Shown here: piece by piece, positions 25,501 through 37,391 of the stretch
How positions within the stretch are numbered: position 1 is the stretch's first letter
How the letters are laid out: every line of letters starts with the position of its first letter
Assembly: GCA_961205875.1 (NCBI GenBank)
Contig: OY540814.1
Coordinates: forward strand, 23,566,151 to 23,630,150
Direction of reading: 5' to 3'
Origin: Sialis fuliginosa
Taxonomy: Eukaryota > Arthropoda > Insecta > Megaloptera > Sialidae
DNA length: 64,000 bases
Translations under genes and position numbers: made by a program
The notes under the pieces: model-generated
What the model saw: only the letters and a program-made list of their open reading frames with translations
Told to the model about the DNA's origin: nothing
Database searches by the model: none

Positions 25501-26313
25501 TGAATCTTCTTTTAGGAATTTTATTTTAGAATAATTAAAAAAGCAATCAAATGAAATTTGGAGGGTTTATTGTACAAGTCTCAAAACATACAAATAATTA
25601 TTTTTAATGAAATATAAAACAAAATAGTGATTAGTATTGCTACGTTGAGTGCATCTTTTTTGTTATGTACTCGACTGCGGAAAACAGAACTTCTATGGAT
25701 CAACACCCAGAACAAAAAAAAAATTTTTTCGTTATTTACATAAGTTTTTCCATCAAAGTACACATGATTATTAAAAAATATTGATTTTTACAAATTTTGT
25801 ATCGCTTTGAACAAAAAATCGTGTTTTTGACGAAAAAAACGACCTTAAATTGTTTATAAAAATCGTAATTGTTAACCAACCTTAAAAATCATAAGTACTT
25901 CGATGTAAAATCTATTTAAGAAGTTACAGTTAAAATTTCAAGTCGATTGGATGGAAAATGGCCAAGATACGTTTTCCGCTGTACCCCTTTACATTACCAT
26001 ATACTCATTATCACTCATTTTTCACCACTTTCACCATCTAGGTTGTTTTGTTCATTCAGATACACTTTGGAAAGTGAGCTCTAAAAATTAAAAAAAAAAA
26101 AAAAATTCTCTTATAATTATTTTTGAATATCATTTTTAAGATGTTTATACATCATTTAAACCAATAAAAAAATTGTTAAATCATGTATATGATTGTTTTT
26201 GTTTGTATGTTCAGGAGGAAGACGGTGACAACGAAGAGCTAGAAGAAAAGCACAGAATAACGTTGCTGGAAACGATGAAGGAAGATGATGAAGAGGATGA
26301 GGACTCATCGTAA
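22530..26313 (+). CDS. CTCF: CTCF insulator / chromatin architecture protein
   Basis: Nuclear zinc-finger protein that binds insulators and organises chromatin domains. Exons 22530-22671, 22731-22960, 23020-23247, 23343-23822, 23994-24263, 24751-25446, 26215-26313 join in frame to 714 residues. Residues 1-234 are acidic. Eleven tandem C2H2 fingers follow, about 235-549. Finger sequences and linkers follow the CTCF order: TTSGELVRH, then [25 protein letters not shown], and QKQLLKRH followed by NPAYVP. These, rather than generic finger content, identify it. The tail (550-714) is acidic and ends EEDEDSS. Intron 6 (25447-26214) is the longest; intron 5 (24264-24750) contains a transposon copy. 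A polyadenylation signal lies at 26362-26367. Confidence 0.95.
24353..24639 (+). mobile_element. GGTACTGG-family transposon copy 1 (in CTCF intron 5)
   Basis: Starts GGTACTGGCACAAGTTTTGG and ends CCAAGACTGGTACCAGTACC, the inverted termini of a family with eight copies in this window. At 287 bp it is an internally deleted version of the 508-bp copy at 60141-60648. It sits in a CTCF intron, in the same orientation as the gene. Confidence 0.8.
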
Positions 26314-26361
26314 TGGTAATTGCACGGAGGCCCCGTTTCTATGAAACGGGAGTTAATGAGA

Positions 26362-26367
26362 AATAAA
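26362..26367 (+). other. CTCF: CTCF polyadenylation signal
   Basis: AATAAA lies 49 bases after the CTCF stop codon, in a region with no further open frame. It is the first canonical hexamer downstream of the stop. Confidence 0.6.
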
Positions 26368-26516
26368 ACTGTCTGTACATTATTCCAAAGTTTCTTGTAA
26401 TTTAAATAAGTATTGTTTATAATTAAGTAAGAGTAAGTAAAGTTAAAAAAAATAAAATAATTAGGTAATGATTATTTATTTTTTAATCGATAACCTTTCC
26501 TATGTAGTAAGTTTTA

Positions 26517-26838
26517 AATGACCCAAGTCCACTTTGTAAATATTTCATTATTTTCCAACAAAGATGTAAAATATTATCTAGACTTGGTCAGTTTTACATC
26601 GGCTGCAAATGTGACTTAAGTCCACTTTAAATATTTAATTTAATTTTGAATAAATTGAAAGATATTTTTAATTGCATGTTTTATCAAAAGTAAGCGAACT
26701 TGGTCAGTTTTGCATCAGCTGCAAATATGACTTAAGTCCACTTTTTAAATATTTTATTTAATTTTGAATAAATTGAAAGATATTTTTAACCGCATGCTTT
26801 ATCAAAAGTAAGCGGACTTGGTCAGTTTTGCATCTGAA
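26517..26838. repeat. Tandem repeat, about 117-bp unit, about 2.5 copies
   Basis: The phrase ACTTGGTCAGTTTT recurs at 26582, 26698 and 26816, giving unit lengths of 116 and 118 bp. GACTTAAGTCCACTTT and AATTTTGAATAAATTGAAAG repeat in register, and a degenerate partial unit precedes at about 26520. The repeat lies just downstream of the CTCF 3' end. Confidence 0.8.
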
Positions 26839-26962
26839 TGATTTGAACGTAGCTGCATTCTGTAAAGATATTTTTTGTATGTTGTACATTATTTGACTTA
26901 GTTAATCGAGAAATAAAAGAATATAAAAAAATAGGTTATGTTATGTTTTTATTTTTATTATT

Positions 26963-27720
26963 TTGATTGCGTTTAGGTTTTTTAGTTTACAAAAGCAAGT
27001 AAGTACAATTTTTATTGGTATTTAAAAAAATAATATCACTGACAGTAAATTGATGAATATTTTTATATTTCACAACAGATACTAATTTAAAATTTAATTG
27101 AAGGAAATTAGTTTGAAGCTTCTATTATTCAAAAATCAGTTTTACAATAAAAAAACTGCTGTAGACACCACGGAAATTATATATTTTTTGACAACGGTTC
27201 GTTATATCAGAAAAATGGATAGGGCATAAATTATAGATAACTTTATTCTCTAAAATTTTTAGCGCAAGTATTTTTTTCTATTACGCACCGTTAAAGAATT
27301 AATTAGAAAAACAATTCACATTGTTGTAGAACAGTTCCGAGATATATCGATAGATGGCGCCACCGATATAAAAATGGAACTTAAATACGTTTTGAAACTA
27401 TTTTCAAATAAAACGAACTTTTTTCTTAAATTGTTTTGATTGCGTTTAGGTTTTTTAGTTGACACCAATGGATTATTATCTTTATTCTGTCCTGTGTAAA
27501 TGATAGGAGTTATACAGAACCAAATATATTAACAACGGTTAGTTATAATGGAAAAATGGATAGAACATAAATTATAGATAGTTATATTCTTTATAATTTT
27601 TATTTAAAGTATTTTTTTCTATTACGCATCGTTACAGAATTAACTAGAAAAACAATTCACATTGTTGCAGAACAGTTCCTAGATATATCGATAGATGGCG
27701 CCGTCAACATGAAAATGAAC
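26963..27720. repeat. Diverged direct duplication
   Basis: GATTGCGTTTAGGTTTTTTA occurs at 26965 and 27438. A longer block (ACAACGGTT … ATCGATAGATGGCGCC) occurs at about 27191-27362 and again at about 27532-27703. The two offsets differ (473 and 341 bp), so one copy has gained or lost about 130 bp between the blocks. No coding potential was recognised. Confidence 0.7.
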
Positions 27721-29492
27721 TTGTATCACAAACTACAACTCAAAAACCATGCAAAATTAATTTGAATGTTTTCAAATAAAAAACTTATTTATTCTCTTTT
27801 GTAGGTAATTTATTTTGGTATTTATACTTAAATATTTGTTCTATGTAACTCATTTTTTCTCATTTAATACCTTTAACTGGGTTGTATCTAGGATGTCTAT
27901 CATGCAAAACAGTTTTATTAAAATAAATTACATCTTATTGTGGGCCCACGTATTAGGATTTACGGCAGGCCCTCTCCTGTTGAGAAACCTAAAATATTTT
28001 TGACGATTACAAAAAAGAAAGCTTGTGACTCACCGCACCAGGCCCACAGGCTAGAGTCCTGTCAGCCCCCACCTTTATGGGGGCCATGTAATATTTATTT
28101 ATACATTTTTATATATTGTTTGTTATTTTCATAGAGCATTTTTAAATTTGGCGCCGTTGTGACCATGTGATATGTTCAAGGTCAAAGCGACATTAAGATA
28201 ATGCGCCGTGAGAGTGAACTAATGATTTGTCGTTATTAGAATCGAGGTCACTATTTCAGCTATTTACAGCAGAGTCGTATTCAAATACATTTAGATGAGT
28301 CATTTAAATGTTTATTTTTACAATAAATTCTTACAATATTTTTATTCGCTTATTATTTTTAGCTGATTTGTTTATTATTTTTTAAATGAAAACTTTAATA
28401 TTTATTTTTTAAATATAAATGTATATTAAATACTTATTAACACGAAGTCTAACAATGCAAATATTAAAAGAATGTTTTCGAAATTATTATTAATATGTAT
28501 TTTAATTTTTTTATTCGCCCAGTTACTTAGATATGTATTGTAAATGCAATATATATTTTTTTTCACTAATGATTTTTAAATGTTTACTTCACAATTTTAA
28601 ATGTTGAGAAAAATATTAAAATTTTACCTCAATACGGATCTGTATAGCATTTCGATGACATTTATAACCTTTATAACACAACCTTTTAATACCTAGGGTG
28701 GGATTCCTATATAATTATTTAATCATTATACTTTATATATTACTTTCCTTTTTTGTACTGTCACAAGAATGCATTTATTATATAAATTGATTACTATACA
28801 ATTTTTATTAAAACACATTTAATTATGAAAAGCTTATACATTCGGGAAAAAATAATTTAAAAATCAATTACCCAATAAATCTGAAATAATTTCAGTGAAA
28901 TTAGAATTTTCTACTTTTCAACAATGCTTAATTTGACGCTTTTTAAAAATAAATGTTTATCTAACAAATACACCGTCGCCTTACGCGGTCCTGGACACCA
29001 CTTTTAATAAAATAAAAAAGCAATATACTTCTTCATACGATTGTGTTTTTGGAAACACTGGCGTTGGGTACACATAATATGAGAATGTTGATAGTACAAT
29101 AAAAATCAACATTGAAACTGAGATGACAAGGCCAGGTAACCATATTGGCGAAAACCAGTTCAATATACACAGATACAATGTAGAATCACGTCCAATAATT
29201 TATTATTTATTCTTAATTCAACAATTAATTGTTCTAAGAACCAAATCCAAGATTAAATTCTAATAATTGTTTTATATGATAGATTAATATAACTGATTTT
29301 TTTTTTTATTTTCACACGTCATTATGAAAATATTAAATTTTGAAAATTGTCATTATTTAGTATGGCCAGTATAGGAAAACGAAGCGCGTTGATGCTTTAT
29401 ATACAATTGCCGTAATATCAACAAAATTACAAACACTTTTACCGCATCGTTTCATTGTAATAAATAATTTTTTAATTAAGCTTGGGGCTCCC

Positions 29493-29637
29493 AAAATATG
29501 TGAAATTATTATTACAATTTCTAATCAAATCATCTAAAATTTTATGTCTAATCTTCTGACTAAAAAAAAAAAAAGGTCACACAATTCACAAAAAAGGTCA
29601 TTCAGTTCAAAATTGTAATAATAATTTCATATATTTT
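29493..29637. repeat. Hairpin with 28-bp arms
   Basis: 29493-29520 and 29610-29637 are reverse complements with one mismatch, around an 89-bp loop. A fragment ending in CCTACGCCACTG (to about 29701), the terminus seen at 32467, follows immediately. The two may be parts of one decayed inverted-repeat element. Confidence 0.6.
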
Positions 29638-30059
29638 AAGAACATAAAATATTTCGGGAGGGGTTTCGACCCCAAAACCCCCCCCCGTTCCTACGCCACT
29701 GATACCTACACTTGACTCATAATTACTAGAACAATCTCCTTACATATTTACAAACAATTTTTTTTATAATCTAACAATTAAAATATATTTTTTAAATAAA
29801 TTTCACAATCTTCCTATATTTTGTATAAAACAAACAGGTTCAATGTAGCAGCACGTCGTATAGCATATTTTATTATCAATAACTTCAACTCTAGCTTTTC
29901 TTTTGCGTAGAACTTTGAATTTTCTGTCAATATACAAATCCTCTAGAACGCATCGACTTGTTTAGTTGAGGAATAAAACCATGACGTAAGAATACGCGGT
30001 ATCTGAAAGCGCGCAATATCATGAACTCACCGTAGATTCGCCAGAAAAACAAATGTAGT

Positions 30060-30475
30060 TGTATTAATGCTATTTTAGTTCTGCAGCAATAAACGTGAGG
30101 CTCCATTTGGTGTAGGTGATCTCAGATATTAGCTATTTTTCAGCTGATCTCAATCAGCTACGTAGATTGTTGCAAAAAATCGTGTTCGATTGTCGTGAAA
30201 ATTGAATTTTAAATGTCAATTGTTGTGAAAATATCTGCTTGGTGAAAAATTTAACAGTGCATTGTTGTAAAACTATATGATTGGTTGAAATTTAAACGTC
30301 GATTGTTGAGTTCTTCATTTTGCAGTGCTTTGCTGAAATACTTTGTGGAATTTGTTTATAAAATAAGTGCTGTTGTTGTTAGTTAGAATTTAATAGATTG
30401 AGGTTTTGTTATTTATTTATTTTTGTAAAAAAATAAACAGTATTTTGTGTTTAAAATTGGTTAAATTATATATAG
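30060..30475 (+). promoter_or_regulatory. Possible promoter and non-coding first exon of the tetraspan gene
   Basis: This block is less AT-rich than its flanks and ends in a strong donor (AGAA|GTAAGTATG) at 30475/30476. The tetraspan gene's first coding exon has an acceptor (TTTCCAG) two bases before its ATG, so an upstream non-coding exon is required somewhere. This is the best candidate I see, 2.5 kb upstream. It also contains degenerate repeats of a GATTGTTGTGAAAAT phrase (about 30185-30320). Confidence 0.3.
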
Positions 30476-31466
30476 AAGTAAGTATGATTATGATATAATT
30501 ATAATATAATATATAATTATTACTTTCTTATATATACCAATAGCAGTGATAATAAAAATGTACAAAACATTTATTTTGAAGCCTCTTTAATACATTTTAA
30601 ATACAATTTTCTTAGTATTGAGTATGTAAAATGATTTTTAAAGTCAGATTTGATAGTCATTTAAAATTTAATCATATTATTTCACACAATATTTATTTTT
30701 TATAATAGTATCTATATATTATTCTATATACATTATACTTTCATATATAAATATTAGTAAAGTTACTTTGGTAAAGTGAAAATTGTATTGTTGCCAATTA
30801 TTTGTCCAAGTTCATGATACATATTATTCTTCTTATGTTAGAATAGAAAAAAATACAATTAAATTCAATGTAGGCGTTAGCTACAATTATTATTGTGTCC
30901 GATGATATAAAATTTTAGAACATGGTTGAGGTAAAGGGCCATTCAAGTGTTACTTAAGCATGTTTGGGGGTTGTTGGGGGTCTCGATTTTTCGTGATCCG
31001 ACGTGACCTGAAAAATTAACGGCCCGCGCCCAACTGTTTGTCAATTTTTTAATGAATAAAAAAATTCTTACGACATAACCATATTTAGGGGAGTAGGGGG
31101 TAGATATTATTATTCTGTATAGGAAAAAGGGGGGTGGGGTCTAAAATCAATTAAAATGTGCTTATGTAATACTTTCGTATATGTAATAATTCGCATTCGA
31201 TAATTTTTCACAAAAAAAAATAATGGATTCTATACTTATACGGAACCCTAGAAGACCTTGAATCTGGATCGTAAAGATCTACCAAGATTGAGAAAGGTCA
31301 CTTTTCATTTTTTTGTCCTTTCTAGACTAGTTTTAAATAATAATTTAAATAACATTGTTATGAAAACGAAATACCTAGATAAAGTTAATAACAAATGGCA
31401 CATACATTCGTATTTAAAGATTTATGAAAATGTGTCAAAATCATCATTGTTTTATTCTTCGATAAT

Positions 31467-31916
31467 GTACTGGCACCAGTCTTGGATCATACCCCAGTGT
31501 AGGACAATTGTTTAATTAAATGTACTTAATTAGAAATATTTGTTGATATTTGATAACTGCCATTAGTGAATCATAATCTATAGACATTTAACTGTAAAAC
31601 AGCTTAATTTGATGACAATCGACCAATGGGCGTCAAAATGGTGTAATCTATTTATTAATTATTATTATATTATCATAGCATTTGTTTTACATTATTTACA
31701 ATTATAGCTATGCATCGTAGTACTTATCATTTCGTAATCATTAGCAAGTGTAGTGTCCATTACTGGGTTTACTTTATCTATTACTGGAGAAAAAACATAT
31801 ACCTTCAAAATAAAAGGCTATAATTTAAAAAACAAACTATATTAGCGGACTTTGGTATAATAAAGAGCTACTTGTTTTATTAGTAATATGAGTTTATCAG
31901 AATTATAAAAAATTAT
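31467..31916 (+). mobile_element. GGTACTGG-family transposon copy 2
   Basis: Begins GTACTGGCACCAGTCTTGG and continues with the family's internal sequence (CAGCTTAATTTGATGACAAT, GTCAAAATGGTG) to about ATGAGTTTATCAG. The right terminus is missing or decayed. Confidence 0.75.
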
Positions 31917-32304
31917 TTTATTGGAAATAAAAAAAAAGTTCACAGAAATTATTAATTAACAATTTGGGTGCTTACTGCGTCTATTGGGTAATCCACCACT
32001 GTATATGTATTCATTATTATTCAGAGACGGATTTAGATCGTGACTTCATTCATGTACAGACGAATGTTGAGAATGCCAATCAGTTATAAGGAAATACACA
32101 GACATACGAAGCGTAGGCGAACACCTGTTTGTAATCATGCTAATTGGCGGTAATTGTAATAAACAAATGCCTCTTTATGGGCTATAAAGTAATTGTTGAT
32201 TATACGATGAATATTAAAATTAATTCCAAGTCATTTGCGTTCATAATTAAAATTAATTACTGCATGTGTGTTATTTTGTAATCAAACCAGAAAATATTTT
32301 GAAA

Positions 32305-32826
32305 AACACCAGTCTTGGCAGTGGCGTAGTAAGAAAAAATTTCGGGGGGGATAAATACATATGAGTTAAATTTTTTGAAGGTATTTTAAACTGATGTTTT
32401 CTCAAAACATACGTTTATATTTCGGGGGAGGTTTCGACCCCCCCCCCCCCCCGTTACTACGCCACTGAGTCTTGGTGTGCGTAAGAGCATGATGGGCTTT
32501 TTTTGTAACTCTTATCAACTCATAAAACAAGTACCTACTTCTTGATTAAATCAATTTAATTACCAAAGTCCACAAATATAAGTTATAAAATAAAAGAATC
32601 GTAAAATTGTAAACAATGTAAAGTACATAGATGCTGTGATAATATAATAGTTAATAAATACTAATAATTAATTTAAAAGTCCACCATTTTGACACCCGAT
32701 TGTCCTTAAATCTATAGATTATGATTCAGTAATGGCAGTTATCAAATATCAACAAATATTTGTAATTTAGTACATTTAATTAAACAATTGTCCAGTACTG
32801 GAGTATGAGTACTGGTGCCAGTACCT
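32305..32826 (-). mobile_element. GGTACTGG-family transposon copy 3, interrupted
   Basis: Inverted relative to copy 1: it ends in ACTGGTGCCAGTACC at 32826 and begins with the family's other terminus (ACACCAGTCTTGG). A 149-bp element (32319-32467) is inserted just inside this terminus. It lies about 120 bp upstream of the tetraspan gene's first coding exon. Confidence 0.8.
32319..32467. mobile_element. 149-bp hAT-like MITE with perfect 8-bp target duplication
   Basis: Termini CAGTGGCGTAGTAA and TTACTACGCCACTG are exact inverted repeats. The flanks 32311-32318 and 32468-32475 are both agtcttgg, an 8-bp duplication of host transposon sequence. A long C run near the right end makes the inner arms G/C-rich. 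The 8-bp duplication and CAGTGGCG start suit hAT elements. Related termini occur at about 29701, 46750 and 47660. Confidence 0.85.
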
Positions 32827-32945
32827 AAAGAATTTGCTCTAAATCAAAAGTTAAGGTCAGGTAACGCTATCTGCGATGTGTAAAATCGTTTTTTTTTCAG
32901 GATATTTGGTAATAATTAAAATAATATTTTTTGCCTATTTCCAGA

Positions 32946-35839
32946 ATGGCGCTACTAAACTCCTGCTGCCGATGCTGTACTCTCAAAACCGGCACAATCT
33001 TCAGCGGAGTTGTTGGAATTGTAAGTATACATATATATATACAATTTGACCAGTGTTTCTCAATCTACGAGTTTACTATATAAAATGACGATACAGACAA
33101 AAATATTTTTAATAATGACCTGTGATAAATATGGGTAAAATATTGAGAAACTAGAGGCTTTTCCCCAACCCCTACTTGCGCCATATTTACATACTCAAAT
33201 TTAATTTTGGTTGTGACTCTCGAATGTATATCTCTTTTCGTTGTCATCATTATCACAAAACCCGAAGAAATTATAACAAAACCCGGAGTCCGGAGAAACG
33301 GTATACATACCGTGAGACTCCGGGTGAAAACCGGTGGTCACCCTAAATGTATATATATATTATACTATACCCCTACCATTATTTTTAAAAGATCATTGTT
33401 TACATAATTATATTAATTTTAAATATTTTTAATACGTCCCTAACTTATTTATTAAATAAAAATGTATCGATTTGTACTAAAATAATAATTATTTTCGCAT
33501 ATTTCTTAATAAAATCTTCTAACATTAACAGCTCTCAGATGCTAGTGTCAGTTGTAAAGCACGCTCAAAAAACTTCAAAAAATATAAAAACAAAGTACTA
33601 TTTGTATTTCAAAACTCATCCGTTGCAAGCTTCATGCGTTATATGACACACTTAGCTTACTATTAATATGTCAATACTGTTATAAAGGAGCGTCTAAGTT
33701 ATAGTAAATATGTACATTTACATTTAAACACTATACAAGGTAAATATTTATTAATTTTGGATGCGTCTGTGCTGATAAAATATGAATAGCTAATTTTTAT
33801 TTTAAATAGGCTACATAAAAAATATACTAGTTATTATTATTAAATAATAAAGGAAACCGAAATAATTAAAATTGACGTAATAAATAATATTTCCATAGAT
33901 TTTCATCTAATATTGTATGTGAAATGGCAGAAAGCCAAAGGTCATATAGAAAATGAGATAGTGATTAAATTAAGTATGTATTGAAAGTAGACATTATAAC
34001 GACATTAAATGTAAAGTTTTATAAACGAACAGTTTGAAAAATGGTGCCTATAAATAATAATTAAAAAAATATATTTTCAATTATTTCGATAAATTTTACT
34101 TCTATGAGAAAATGTAGAGAGATACAGCAATTAAAAGTATATTTTTATATGAACACCCTAAATTAAATATTAATGACTAGCGGACTTGTCCGCGGCTTCG
34201 CCCGCGTTGTATAATTTTTTTATGTTGGCAGCACAAATACTATTTTAAGACAGGGAATGAAATATTAAATTTTTATTTTTTTACTTTTTATTCATTATAC
34301 AAAATCGTAAATATCTCGGCTCCTATGTGAGATAGGGGGTTGTTTTCCCCCTTAAACTAATTACAACCCTCCATACGTGACGGGGATGAAATATTAAATG
34401 ATTATTTTTTTTATTCATTACCTATGTATATACATATATACAAAATCGTAAAAATCTCGGAGTTAAAAATTGCAAAAACCCACTTTGATTTTATTATATA
34501 TGGGGCTATATAAGCTATTATTGGTGCTTTATTTATTGCTCTACAATTATTAGTTCCGGAGATATAAGTTTTCAAGTTATCACATATGTATTTTGTTCTA
34601 AAACAGTAGATATTTCATATTATTAATGTTATTTCCACTATCCATACAGATATTTTCAATAATCCTGCTAATCGTGATTCTGACCGACCACAACGTCGAG
34701 TTTAAAACAATCATTATCGACGCATTGCCGCAATGGGTCGTCCGATTGATCCTTGCCATAAACCTCGTCTTCACGGTCGTGATCTGCATACTTCTCATCA
34801 TTGGCGCGATCAAGCGCAACATTCTGCTGATGGTGCCCTGGGTTGTTCTGGGCATCATGTTGGTAATTGGTCTCTTTGTGTCCATCCTTTACACAAGCAT
34901 AGTGTTCTATATCGACGGGGATACGTTCAACGGGACTGTCTGGCTGGTGTTCGGCTTTCTGGCAATTTGTGAGTTTTTTTAATAAAATTAATTATAGGAG
35001 AGATACGTAATGAAACTGAAATTTGACATTGACACATTTTTTTTATTATAACAAAAAACATCATAACTGTGTCGAGCTGCACAGTTGAGGGATTGACGTG
35101 AATACGTGGAAGTGGGGTTAAATAAAACTCAGACTCATGGATTGATATAACATTAATTTTTTTGTTACACAGAAACGTTTGAATATATATAAAATTGACA
35201 TAAATTTTGCCGTTAACTAAGTCTAAATAAAGAAAAATATAACCAGTACTGTATAATAATTTTGTAGGAACATATTGTGGAAAGACGAAATTTACTTTTA
35301 TTAAAAAACTTTAATCAAAACGTTAGGCCATAGAGAATATATTCTAATATCCTGTTATTTTTTTCAATTAATTTAATTAATATTTACAAGCGCAATCGTG
35401 GACACACAAAATTAATTTTTTTTATATATATCGTTTATAATGGAAAATATCTATCCAAATGTAGATAAATACACATATTTACATCAAATCCTTAAATTAT
35501 ATAAAATTAATATTTCTTGTATGTGTAAAAAATATTTATATATAAAAATCATGGGCCGTAGTTTGGTGACCGCTGGTGTAGTCAATTGGAGCTTATAGTA
35601 ATACTAACTACAAAATTTGAATTGATTGTTCGTTTCATGAACTGTCCGTTTCATTACGTATTTCTTATATTTTGTAATTAATTAAATTGATGTAAATATA
35701 CATGAATTTTAATTTTTTCACAGTGATCTACTTGTACATGTGGGCTGTGGTCTTCAGCTTCTTCCAGATAGTCCGCGAAGAGAGCGCCAGAGGGTTGTAT
35801 GACAAGCCCCCATTCCAAAGATACCCTCAGAACGCGTAA
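32946..35839 (+). CDS. Tetraspan membrane protein, DUF4728-like
   Basis: Exons 32946-33020, 34650-34968 and 35724-35839 join in frame to 169 residues. The chain starts MALLNSCCRCCTLKTG, a cysteine cluster typical of an insect family of four-pass membrane proteins (DUF4728, the group that includes the Drosophila septate-junction pasiflora proteins). Four hydrophobic segments lie at about 17-37, 52-78, 83-112 and 121-147. A short polar tail follows, ending RGLYDKPPFQRYPQNA. An acceptor two bases before the ATG implies a non-coding first exon upstream. Family membership is from the N-terminal pattern and topology; a specific function cannot be read from sequence. Confidence 0.85.
33021..34649. 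other. Intron 1 of the tetraspan gene
   Basis: AT-rich, no exon recognised. It includes CGGACTTGTCCGCGGCTTCG near 34182-34204, a phrase common at the 3' ends of lepidopteran retroposons and seen again at 63491. No complete element could be delimited. Confidence 0.5.
34999..35665. mobile_element. Possible inverted-repeat element in tetraspan intron 2
   Basis: AGATACGTAATGAAAC at 35001-35016 is matched in reverse complement by GTTTCATTACGTAT at 35648-35661, with partial extension on both sides. The 667-bp span nearly fills the intron (34969-35723) and has no coding capacity. No target duplication was confirmed. Confidence 0.45.
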
Positions 35840-37391
35840 GCAACCCACCTATCACAACCTAACCAGCGTTGGGTGTTTACAAGATATAAAAAAATCATCA
35901 GAATTTAGGACCTTGGCTTCAAAATCTGTCAATTTTTTTATCCTCTTGCTAATTAATTCATGTGCTTAAAAAAACATTTACTCGTATAAATTCTGTTTAA
36001 TTTATTATCGAATAAGTGCAGGACTGGACTTAAATCTTACAGTATTTTATGATCCCTCCCCCCCTAATTAAAATATGACAATTGTATACAAAATAATAAA
36101 TTACTAAAATAATCATACTAATTTGTGTGCCCTGAGGCCGGTCCTGGATAATTATATACTAGTCATCCGTATGTTGTTCTCAGAGCTGTATTGACAAAGT
36201 AGGCAGCTTGAGCGTCCGATTAAAAAGGGCGCTGAAAATTATATTAAACCCGATGGTTTAATTTAGGGCATTAAATATTTTAATTACGACTCTGGTTGTT
36301 CTTAAAAATAGATATATATATATTAGAATGTCTGTGAGTTATTTTTTTATATGTTTTATAATTAATATATATATAACATTTTTTTGGATTTATTTATTAT
36401 TTTTTAATATCTTATTGATACTGGATATAAACCATGTTTTATATTCAGGATATCAGAATCATCACCATGAAAGCCTAAAACAATAAATAATGAATATAAT
36501 TTTATTCAAACTGATTCAATATCGAATCTCCACAATATTGAAATAAATAATATATTTTTATACTCGAAATAATACTTATTACTCTCTAAAACTTAATCAG
36601 TGAATAGTCACTGATTATCAGTGACTATGGACTACTCTGCACTGTGAAATAGTGAAAAGTAGACCACTGGTAATCAGTGAATAAAAAAAACCATTGTTAA
36701 TATTGTCAAAATCACGTGAAAACTGGTATAGATCACTGATTTTCAGTGACTTTTACGTTCACAGAAGGAATCAGTGGAATTCTTACTGATTCAGTTAAAG
36801 AGATTACGTTTTCTTCCTCTTTTAATATTTGTTATATTATCTACTATTATATTTAATATGATATTTACTGTATAAGCTAATAAAAAAGATACACATGTAT
36901 ATTTTTCATGTTCTTACTATCCCCTTTTTTTATTTAAAATTTTTTCACTAGGTACCTACCCTAAATTTACTCATTTAAATTTCGATTATTGGAAACTTCA
37001 AAACATCGAATTAGAAAAATGTCATAGTTACAATACTTTCAATACGTATAAGAAAGTACAAAAAATCGTCCGGAAGGAAATTTCAGGTGCCTAAAAAGGA
37101 CATATCCGTTGAACTGTAGGTGTATTAATCAGGCAGCCTACTAAAAAAAACGTGTGTTTAAAAGAACTGCAGCAATGGCGTGACCTTCAAATTGGCATAA
37201 TGATTCATTTAAATACTGATTTGTGTGGGTTTTGTAATTTTTACAAGCCTGTTAAGGCGAGACAACCAGAATAATGTCAAGTTAAAAGATGTTAAGATGA
37301 AGGTTCTTAACCTTCACTGTGTTTTATCAATGTCTATATTCTATTAAATACAACAATTAAGATGGTAAACAAAACATATAACAATAAAGAA

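Larger units (their letters stand above)
26314..32945. other. Intergenic region between CTCF and the tetraspan gene
   Basis: No convincing gene. From left to right it holds a tandem repeat (26517-26838), a diverged direct duplication (26963-27720), three nuclear-receptor half-sites (28161-28250), a 28-bp-arm hairpin (29493-29637), a fragment of a GTGGCGTAG-type element ending at about 29701, a possible non-coding first exon (about 30060-30475), and two GGTACTGG-family copies (31467-31916 and 32305-32826). Confidence 0.5.

Noticed and set aside
28981..29178. 65-codon minus-strand frame with one hydrophobic segment
   Set aside because: Could be a small membrane peptide, but it stands alone with no splice sites, no promoter signal and no recognisable motif.
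30940..31260. G-rich stretch (GGGGGTTGTTGGGGGTC…) considered as a G-quadplex-type or transposon feature
   Set aside because: It resembles sequence common in insect repeats, but I could find neither ends nor a partner repeat in the window, so no feature is claimed.
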